Assembly (NCBI GenBank): GCA_945888565.1
Contig: CAMDAL010000296.1
Location: forward strand, 1 to 5,121
Reading direction: 5' to 3'
From: Devosia equisanguinis
Lineage (GTDB): Bacteria; Pseudomonadota; Alphaproteobacteria; Rhizobiales; Devosiaceae
DNA length: 5,121 nt
Shown here: piece by piece, positions 1-5,121 of the stretch
Position numbering within the stretch: position 1 is the first letter of the stretch
How the letters are laid out: the number at the start of each line of letters is the position of its first letter
Program-made: the position numbers and the translations under genes
The notes under the pieces: model-generated
Databases searched by the model: none
Told to the model about the DNA's origin: nothing
What the model saw: only the letters and a program-made list of their open reading frames with translations

Positions 1-17
1 AGAGACCTCCGGCAAAG

Positions 18-1178
18 GTGTTCAGTCGAGCCGGCAGGCCGGCTGCTCCGGTTCCGAAGCCGGTACGGACGGGCATTCGCCCCGCGCTGTTTTACGGCCT
101 GTTCAGCGGCCTCCTGGCCACCAACGCGCTGACCCTCGTCGCCTTCCTCATGGCGCCTGATATCTCCGGCCTGATGAGCGGCCAGAACGACGCGGTGGTC
201 GGCGCCTATGAAGACCGGATCGCTCAGCTTCGCATCGAGGTGGATCGCCTGCACTCGCGCCAGTTCGCGCAGGCCGGCGACATCAACCTGCAGTTGCAGG
301 AGCTGAGCCAGCAGCAGGAACTGCTGCTCGAGCAGCATCAACTGGTGAAGCAGCTTGCTGACAAGGCGGTGGAGCTCGGCATCCACACGGCCACCCTGCC
401 AGCGCGTGCCGATGGTGACGCCGACACGGTCGCGATGGCCCCCGAACCGCTCACCGGACGCCCGCAGACCGACCAGATCTCCGACGTCAGCGCCGATATG
501 GACCGGATGATGGACGAGAGCCGTCTGGCCCTCGCCGGCCTTGCCGAATCCGCCACCGCCTCGACCGAGACCATCCTCACCGAACTGCATGGCCTCGGCA
601 TCCGCCCCCGGATGCCTGAGGGGCTCGATAATGGGGTGGGCGGTCCGTTCATCCCCGCGGTCGATGGCCCGGATGCGACCTCGATCGTCGACGACGCCAA
701 CGGCGTGTTCCTGGCACTGGCCCGTTTCGAGGCAGCAAGGACCGCGGCCGGCCTCGCCCCGATTCGCCGGCCGATGGAAAAGCCGACCCGGATCAGCTCC
801 GGCTTTGGCAACCGCACCGACCCCTTCACGGGCGGCCGCGCCTATCATTCAGGTATCGATTTTCCGGCACCCAAGGGCACGCCCGTGCTGAGCGCCGGCT
901 ACGGCAAGGTGACGTTCGTCGGACAGCGCTCCGGCTATGGCAACCTCGTCGAGGTCACCCATGCGGGCGGGCTCATCACCCGCTACGGCCACCTCAGTGC
1001 ATTCCTGGTCAAGGAGGGACAGGTGGTGAGCGCCGGCACGCCGATCGCCAAGGTGGGCTCCACCGGACGCTCGACCGGGCCGCATCTGCATTTCGAGGTG
1101 CGCAGCAAAAATCAGGCGCTCGATCCGAACAAGTACCTCGCGGCCGGCCGCCGCCTCGCCAGTTTCGTCGGCGCCTGA
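18..1178 (+). CDS. Membrane-anchored M23 (LytM-type) peptidoglycan endopeptidase
   Basis: Predicted zinc metallopeptidase that cleaves peptide cross-links of peptidoglycan in the periplasm. Seen: a basic, proline-rich N-terminus (residues 1-21), one hydrophobic segment (about 24-46) that reads as an uncleaved signal anchor, a Gln/Leu/Glu-rich coiled coil (about 63-121), a low-complexity spacer (about 125-250), then an M23 domain (about 258-375). The M23 zinc and catalytic residues are all present: His277 and Asp281 in HSGID, His325 in YGHLS, His356 and His358 in HLHFEV. It should therefore be active, unlike degenerate LytM activators such as EnvC. The architecture (anchor, coiled coil, terminal M23) is common in alphaproteobacterial cell-wall remodelling enzymes; I cannot assign a named orthologue. 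The start is uncertain: GTG at 18 is the first start codon in view, but the frame stays open to the left edge and no clear Shine-Dalgarno site precedes it, so the real N-terminus may lie outside the window. Confidence 0.9.
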   Translation: MFSRAGRPAAPVPKPVRTGIRPALFYGLFSGLLATNALTLVAFLMAPDISGLMSGQNDAVVGAYEDRIAQLRIEVDRLHSRQFAQAGDINLQLQELSQQQELLLEQHQLVKQLADKAVELGIHTATLPARADGDADTVAMAPEPLTGRPQTDQISDVSADMDRMMDESRLALAGLAESATASTETILTELHGLGIRPRMPEGLDNGVGGPFIPAVDGPDATSIVDDANGVFLALARFEAARTAAGLAPIRRPMEKPTRISSGFGNRTDPFTGGRAYHSGIDFPAPKGTPVLSAGYGKVTFVGQRSGYGNLVEVTHAGGLITRYGHLSAFLVKEGQVVSAGTPIAKVGSTGRSTGPHLHFEVRSKNQALDPNKYLAAGRRLASFVGA

Positions 1179-1289
1179 GGCCACGCGTCATCCGTGTGAC
1201 CATGAGTGTGGCAAATCCGCCATGCATCGGCGTAGTTGCCGATAGTAGTTCTGGTTTTTCGCAAGGTACGGGTTTAGCGTGCCCCCGCT
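1179..1289. other. Intergenic gap holding the 5' region of the fusion gene
   Basis: This 111-base stretch separates the M23 peptidase gene from the fusion gene. It probably holds the fusion gene's promoter, but I see no convincing -35/-10 pair. It contains an interrupted inverted repeat at 1180-1212 (GCCAC/GTGGC outer arms, TCAT/ATGA inner arms) and a perfect one at 1226-1243. A short T-run at 1255-1259 follows the second repeat after 11 bases, so a weak terminator for the upstream gene is possible but poorly supported. No purine-rich ribosome binding site lies within 5-12 bases of the ATG at 1290; the bases before it are mostly C. An in-frame TAG at 1275-1277 prevents the downstream protein from extending further upstream. 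Confidence 0.5.
1226..1243. repeat. Perfect 6-bp inverted repeat upstream of the fusion gene
   Basis: ATCGGC at 1226-1231 and GCCGAT at 1238-1243 flank a six-base spacer (GTAGTT). The stem can gain a G-T pair at its inner edge. A competing short stem, CGCC (1218-1221) with GGCG (1229-1232), uses part of the same sequence. The repeat lies 46 bases before the fusion gene's ATG, so it could be a repressor operator, an RNA hairpin in the 5' leader, or a weak terminator for the M23 gene. Its function is not determined, and a 6-bp repeat can occur by chance. Confidence 0.35.
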
Positions 1290-4200
1290 ATGCTGATGAC
1301 CTCAGACATCCCCACCATGCTGCGGCTGCACCGCGCGATGTTTCTCGCCCGCGAGATCGACCGCGTCGAACGAGACCTCGTAAAGCAGGGGCTGGCGCAT
1401 TTCCATGTCTCGGGCGCCGGACACGAATCGACGGCGCTCGTCGCCGACTATCTCGGCGCTCAGGATTGGCTGCATCTGCACTATCGCGACAAGGCGCTGC
1501 TGCTGGCACGCGGCCTGCCGGTCGTGGAGTTCTTCCGCAGCCTCTTGGCAACAGGGCCATCGCACTCGGCTGGCCGGCAGATGAGCGCGCATTTTTCGGC
1601 GCGCAACCTCAATGTCGCCTCGATGGTTGGCCCGGTCGGCAACAACGCGCTGCATGCCGTGGGCAATGCCCAAGCGGTGAAGTTCCACCCGGATTCGCCG
1701 GTGGTGATCTGCTGCGTCGGCGATGGCACGACCCAGCAGGGCGAGTTCCTCGAGGCCGTGGCGGAGGCTGTGCGCAGCGAATCGCCGGTCGTATTCGTGG
1801 TGCAGGACAATCGCTGGTCAATCTCCACCCGGACGGGCGGCCAAACCTTCTTCGATCTGCCCGGAGGGCCGGCCGACAGCCTGTTCGGCCTGCCGATCCG
1901 AAGGGTCGATGGCGTCGATCTGGCGGCGACCCGCTCCGCTTTCGAGGCCGCCATCACCGAAACGCGTGCCAGCCGCGCGCCGACCCTGCTGCTCATGCAA
2001 CTCGAGCGGCTCAGCGACCATACCAATGCCGACGACCAGTCCCTCTACCGCAGCGCCGAGGATATCCGCTCGGGCAGCAGCCGCGATCCGCTTGAAGCCA
2101 TCCGGCAGGCGCTGCGTGATTCGCAGATGGGCGATACCGCGCTCGCCCAGCTCGAAACGACGCTGATCGCCGAAGTCGCAGCGGCCGCCAACGAGGCCCG
2201 CGGCGAGCCGGCGCCGACGACGGCAGGCTGTGCCAAGGCACCCTACCCGGCCACCTTTGCCGCGCAGCGCGAGTATCGGGGCGATCCGGCGGCGCCGAGC
2301 CTGACGATGCGCGAAGCGCTGAACCGGGTGCTGCGCGACCAGCTTGCCGCCCACCGCGAGGTCACGCTTCTTGGCCAGGACATCGAGGACCCCAAAGGCG
2401 ACGTGTTCGGCGTCACCCGCGGCCTCTCAACGGCTTTCCCCGGCCGAGTGCGCAACGCACCGCTGTCTGAATCGACTATCGTCGGCACCTCTATCGGCCG
2501 CGCGCTGGCCGGGCAACGGCCGGTGGCTTTCCTGCAATTCGCCGACTTCATGCCGCTGGCTTTCAACCAGATCGTCTCAGAACTGGGCTCGATGTACTGG
2601 CGCACCGATGGCGCCTGGCAGACGCCGGTGATCCTGATGATCAGTTGCGGCGGCTACAAGGCCGGGCTCGGCCCGTTCCACGCCCAGACCTTCGAATCCA
2701 TCCTCGCGCATGTGCCGGGCATCGACGTGGTGATGCCGTCTTCGGCCGGCGACGCGGCGGGGCTGCTCAACGCCGCCTTCCAGTCGCAGCGGCCGACGGT
2801 GTTCCTTTATCCCAAGAGCTTACTCAATATCGGCGACCGGCGGACCTCGGATGATACGGCGGAGCAGTTCGTGGCGCCCGGCCGCGCCCGCACGGCGGTG
2901 GGCGGCAATGAGCTGACGCTGGTGACCTGGGGCAACCCGCTCACCCAGAGCCTGCTGGCCAACGAGACCCTGACGAAAGCTGGTGCGTCGCTCGATGTCA
3001 TCGACCTTCGCTCGATCTCACCGTGGGACGAGGAGTCGGTGCTCCGCTCAGTGCGTCGGACCGGAAAACTGCTGGTCGTACATGAGGATAATCACACCGC
3101 CGGCTTCGGCGCCGAGGTGATGGCGACGGTGATGGAGAAGGCTGGCGTGCCTGTTCTCGCCAAGCGCATCACCCGCGACGACATCCATGTGCCGTTCCAT
3201 TTCGAGCGGCAGATCGAGACCCTGCCCTCCTATCGCCGCATCATGGAAGCGGCGGCGGACCTGCTGGGATTTGACCTGGCGTGGGAAGTCGAGACGGCTA
3301 CCGATGGGCCGACAGCGATTGCGGCGATCGGCTCCGGGCCGGCCGATGACGAGGTCGAGATCGTCGAACTGCTGGTGAAGCCGGGCGACATGATCAAGAC
3401 CGGCGACCTCGTGGCCGTGGTCGAGGCGACAAAAGCCGCGGTGGACGTACAGGCGACGGTGACCGGGAAAGTCTTGTCGATCGCGGTCGCGCTCCGCGAC
3501 AAGGTGCCGGTGGGGGCGCCACTGATCTATGTCGAGGCTGATCCGGCATCGTTGAAGCGCCAGACGACGGTGACGGCGGAACGGATAGACAAAGCGATTC
3601 TCAAGCGGCGCCAGGTGCTTGCTGCTCCGGCGACCGGAGGGCGCGCCGCGGTGGCGGTGGGTGTCGCGGGCATTGCCGGGGTATCCGGCGGGCGCAAGAT
3701 CAACAATGCCGACCTCAAGGGCAACTGGCAGACGCGGGATGCGGCGGACATCGTCAAGCTGACCGGCATCGAGAGCCGGCGCTGGGTGGTGCCGGGCGAG
3801 ACGGTGTTCTCACTCGCGGCAGCGGCAACCCGCAAGCTATTGGACGAGCAGCACCTTTCGATCGACGACATCGACCTGGTGATCGCTGCGACCGGCACGC
3901 CGGACGTCATCACCCCATCGCTGGCCTCGCGGGTTGCCGATGCGATGACCAATGGAACGCGGGCCAGCCTGCCGACCTACGACATCAACGCCGCGTGCTC
4001 GGGTTACCTCTATGCCCTTGCGAACGCTCGCGATTACATCACCAACAACCCGAACGCCCGGGTGCTGGTGCTGACCTCCGAAGTGCTGAGCCCGCTGCTC
4101 GACCAGAACGACTTCAACACCGCCGTGCTGTTTGCGGACGCCGCGACGGCCTCGCTGGTGCAGGCCGCCAACGGCGATCGGGCGCCGCTCTTCACCTACG

Positions 4201-4607
4201 CGCAGCCGACCATTGCCGGCGCACCGGAGCCTGGTGAACTGCTGAGCGTACCGCGCGCGGGCGAGGGGTACATCAAGATGAACGGCCGCGAGGTGTTTGC
4301 CGACGCGGTTCGCGCCATGACGGCTACGCTGACAAGTGCCTGTGCCGCCGAGGGTATTTCGATGGATGACATCGACCTGATGGTGCCGCACCAGGCCAAC
4401 CAGCGGATCATCGACGCCATAGCGCGACGCTCCGGCCGGCCGGCGCATTCGATCATCCGGACGATGGGCAATACAAGCTCGTCGACTATCCCGATGGCGC
4501 TGATGGACGCGCTGCAGACCACGACCCCGGGCCAGCGCCTCGGCCTCGTGGCGTTCGGCGGCGGCATTACCTATGCGGCGGCGATAGCGACCGTTGCCGG
4601 GAAATAG
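1290..4607 (+). CDS. Four-module fusion: 2-oxoacid dehydrogenase E1 alpha - E1 beta - lipoyl domain - KAS III ketosynthase
   Basis: One open frame of 1105 residues. E1 alpha (about 1-300) resembles branched-chain 2-oxoacid dehydrogenase: His64-Tyr65-Arg66 and GRQM with His101, the thiamine diphosphate/Mg motif Gly144-Asp145-Gly146 to Asn174, and a HTNADD...YR loop with His244. E1 beta (about 337-661) has the cofactor-activating Glu394 (LSES) and active-site His464 (FHAQ). A lipoyl domain (about 680-750) carries Lys715 in VEATKA, the usual lipoylation position. KAS III (about 786-1105) is full length, with Cys903 (AACSGY), His1034 (PHQANQ) and Asn1061 (GNTSSS). There is no E2 acyltransferase domain and no subunit-binding domain. 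Inferred role: decarboxylate a 2-oxoacid, load the acyl group on lipoate, transfer it to Cys903 and condense it with malonyl-ACP, giving a 3-oxoacyl-ACP. E3 would be needed to reoxidise the lipoate and is not in the window. It is probably cytoplasmic; I see no signal peptide or membrane segment. ATG 1290 is favoured because TAG at 1275-1277 blocks extension, although ATG 1296 is also possible. Domain calls are strong; the substrate and the direct-transfer idea are inference. Confidence 0.93.
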   Translation: MLMTSDIPTMLRLHRAMFLAREIDRVERDLVKQGLAHFHVSGAGHESTALVADYLGAQDWLHLHYRDKALLLARGLPVVEFFRSLLATGPSHSAGRQMSAHFSARNLNVASMVGPVGNNALHAVGNAQAVKFHPDSPVVICCVGDGTTQQGEFLEAVAEAVRSESPVVFVVQDNRWSISTRTGGQTFFDLPGGPADSLFGLPIRRVDGVDLAATRSAFEAAITETRASRAPTLLLMQLERLSDHTNADDQSLYRSAEDIRSGSSRDPLEAIRQALRDSQMGDTALAQLETTLIAEVAAAANEARGEPAPTTAGCAKAPYPATFAAQREYRGDPAAPSLTMREALNRVLRDQLAAHREVTLLGQDIEDPKGDVFGVTRGLSTAFPGRVRNAPLSESTIVGTSIGRALAGQRPVAFLQFADFMPLAFNQIVSELGSMYWRTDGAWQTPVILMISCGGYKAGLGPFHAQTFESILAHVPGIDVVMPSSAGDAAGLLNAAFQSQRPTVFLYPKSLLNIGDRRTSDDTAEQFVAPGRARTAVGGNELTLVTWGNPLTQSLLANETLTKAGASLDVIDLRSISPWDEESVLRSVRRTGKLLVVHEDNHTAGFGAEVMATVMEKAGVPVLAKRITRDDIHVPFHFERQIETLPSYRRIMEAAADLLGFDLAWEVETATDGPTAIAAIGSGPADDEVEIVELLVKPGDMIKTGDLVAVVEATKAAVDVQATVTGKVLSIAVALRDKVPVGAPLIYVEADPASLKRQTTVTAERIDKAILKRRQVLAAPATGGRAAVAVGVAGIAGVSGGRKINNADLKGNWQTRDAADIVKLTGIESRRWVVPGETVFSLAAAATRKLLDEQHLSIDDIDLVIAATGTPDVITPSLASRVADAMTNGTRASLPTYDINAACSGYLYALANARDYITNNPNARVLVLTSEVLSPLLDQNDFNTAVLFADAATASLVQAANGDRAPLFTYAQPTIAGAPEPGELLSVPRAGEGYIKMNGREVFADAVRAMTATLTSACAAEGISMDDIDLMVPHQANQRIIDAIARRSGRPAHSIIRTMGNTSSSTIPMALMDALQTTTPGQRLGLVAFGGGITYAAAIATVAGK

Positions 4608-4650
4608 CCTCGCCATTGCCACGATGATGAACGGCCCAGCGGCGTTTCTG

Positions 4651-4679
4651 AACGGCGATGAACAGCGCCGTTGTTCATC
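4651..4679. repeat. Two overlapping, mutually exclusive hairpins after the fusion gene
   Basis: AACGGCG (4651-4657) pairs perfectly with CGCCGTT (4666-4672). GATGAACA (4657-4664) pairs perfectly with TGTTCATC (4672-4679) and can extend inward by a G-T and a C-G pair. The two stems share bases, so an RNA can form only one at a time. They begin 44 bases after the fusion gene's stop. No T-run follows on the plus strand, so neither is a canonical intrinsic terminator. They could stabilise the 3' end of the mRNA or be a degenerate repeat element; no function can be assigned from sequence alone. Confidence 0.45.
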
Positions 4680-4714
4680 CGAATGAACCGAACCTGACCC
4701 GATCCTGAATGCGA

Positions 4715-4735
4715 AAGGGCGCCAAAAGCGCCCTT
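4715..4735. terminator. Probable bidirectional intrinsic terminator between fusion gene and recA
   Basis: AAGGGCGC (4715-4722) and GCGCCCTT (4728-4735) form a perfect 8-bp, GC-rich stem around a five-base loop (CAAAA). On the plus strand the stem ends in TT and runs into CTTGATTG; on the minus strand it ends in TT and runs into TCGCATT. The T-tracts are short on both sides, but the stem is strong. It lies 25 bases past the recA stop codon and about 107 bases past the fusion gene's stop, where a terminator shared by two convergent genes would be expected. It most likely serves recA first. Confidence 0.75.
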
Positions 4736-4760
4736 CTTGATTGTAAATGAACGTTCGGTC

Positions 4761-5121
4761 TCACGGCTCGCCGTCGTCACCATCATCCCCGTCGGGGCCG
4801 GCAAGCAGTGCCTCGGAGAGCAGGCCGGAGCTCTCGCGCACGCCCTTTTCGATCGTATCGGCGACGTGCGGGTTGTCCTTGAGGAACTGGCGCGAGTTCT
4901 CGCGGCCCTGCCCCAGGCGCTGGCTGTCGAAGGAGAACCAGGCGCCGGACTTCTCGACGATGCCGGACTTGACGCCGAGGTCGAGCAGCTCGCCGGTCTT
5001 GGAGATGCCTTCGCCGTACATGATGTCGAACTCGACCTGGCGGAACGGCGGAGCAAGCTTGTTCTTGACCACCTTGACGCGGGTCTGGTTGCCGATGACC
5101 TCCTCGCGCTCCTTGATGGAG
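4761..5121 (-). CDS. recA: RecA recombinase, C-terminal third (partial, 5' end outside window)
   Basis: RecA is the ATP-dependent strand-exchange protein of homologous recombination and the co-protease that triggers LexA cleavage in the SOS response. The 119 visible codons end in TGA (complement of 4761-4763) and begin in frame at the window edge with SIKEREEVIGNQTR. They match the end of the RecA core and the C-terminal domain: RVKVVKNKLAPPF, VEFDIMYGEGIS, GELLDLGVKSGIVEKSGAWF, RLGQGREN and FLKDNP, each closely paralleling E. coli RecA (for example RVKVVKNKIAAPF and YGEGIN). The last ten residues (DGDDGDDGEP) form the acidic tail that in E. coli RecA moderates DNA binding. The ATPase Walker motifs and most of the L1/L2 DNA-binding core lie outside, as do the promoter and any SOS box. 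The gene is convergent with the fusion gene and is followed by the hairpin at 4715-4735. Nothing suggests it is broken. Confidence 0.97.
   Translation of the reverse strand, partial: SIKEREEVIGNQTRVKVVKNKLAPPFRQVEFDIMYGEGISKTGELLDLGVKSGIVEKSGAWFSFDSQRLGQGRENSRQFLKDNPHVADTIEKGVRESSGLLSEALLAGPDGDDGDDGEP

Noticed and set aside
1196..2095. A 299-codon plus-strand frame starting with GTG before the fusion gene
   Set aside because: It overlaps the fusion gene in another frame, is Arg/Pro/Gly-rich with no domain signature, and is the usual out-of-frame shadow in GC-rich DNA.
3345..3540. A biotin carboxyl carrier domain instead of a lipoyl domain
   Set aside because: The modified lysine sits in EATKA, like the lipoyl consensus ETDKA, not in the AMKM motif of biotinyl domains, and the E1 partners call for lipoate.
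3540..3650. A hidden E2 subunit-binding or acyltransferase domain between the lipoyl and KAS III modules
   Set aside because: Only about 35 residues lie there, too few for the acyltransferase core, and no HxxxDG motif or subunit-binding consensus is visible.
3837..4622. A 261-codon minus-strand frame opposite the KAS III module
   Set aside because: It is antisense to a clearly coding domain with conserved catalytic motifs, has His/Arg-rich composition and resembles no family I know.
4650..4663. A LexA/SOS box (GAAC repeat)
   Set aside because: The two GAAC half-sites are separated by 6 bases, not 7, and lie downstream of recA and of the fusion gene rather than at a promoter.
1..5121. tRNA, rRNA, CRISPR array, insertion sequence or phage attachment site
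   Set aside because: Nearly all of the window is protein-coding; the two gaps (111 and 153 bases) show no cloverleaf, spaced direct repeats, transposase or target duplication.

Overview
The window is GC-rich, densely coding bacterial DNA. The carboxy-terminal third of RecA and the general style of the other genes (an M23 peptidase with a short membrane anchor, high-GC codon use) point to an alphaproteobacterium, probably Hyphomicrobiales-like. That placement is by eye and only moderately certain.

Layout: (1) 18-1178, plus strand: a membrane-anchored, coiled-coil M23 (LytM-type) peptidoglycan endopeptidase with its zinc site intact; its true start may lie left of the window. (2) 1179-1289: a 111-base gap with two small inverted repeats and no recognisable Shine-Dalgarno site before the next gene. 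(3) 1290-4607, plus strand: one uninterrupted 1105-codon gene that fuses four modules: 2-oxoacid dehydrogenase E1 alpha, E1 beta, a lipoyl carrier domain, and a complete beta-ketoacyl-ACP synthase III (KAS III/FabH-like) domain. (4) 4608-4760: a convergent intergenic region with overlapping hairpins, many GAAC/GTTC tetramers and a likely bidirectional terminator. (5) 4761-5121, minus strand: the 3' third of recA, cut by the window edge.

The centrepiece is the fusion gene. In a normal 2-oxoacid dehydrogenase complex, E1 decarboxylates the 2-oxoacid and acylates a lipoyl domain, and the E2 catalytic domain passes the acyl group to CoA. Here no E2 acyltransferase domain is present and a ketosynthase occupies its place. 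The KAS III domain keeps the Cys-His-Asn catalytic triad and the basic residues matching the ACP-docking patch of E. coli FabH, but appears to have lost the residues that hold the adenine end of CoA (E. coli Trp32, Arg36, Arg151). The simplest inference is a single-chain machine that decarboxylates a 2-oxoacid, carries the acyl group on lipoate and hands it straight to a ketosynthase for condensation with malonyl-ACP, with no free acyl-CoA. Substrate, product and pathway cannot be read from this window. The flanking genes (cell-wall peptidase, recA) look like housekeeping neighbours with no evident link to it.
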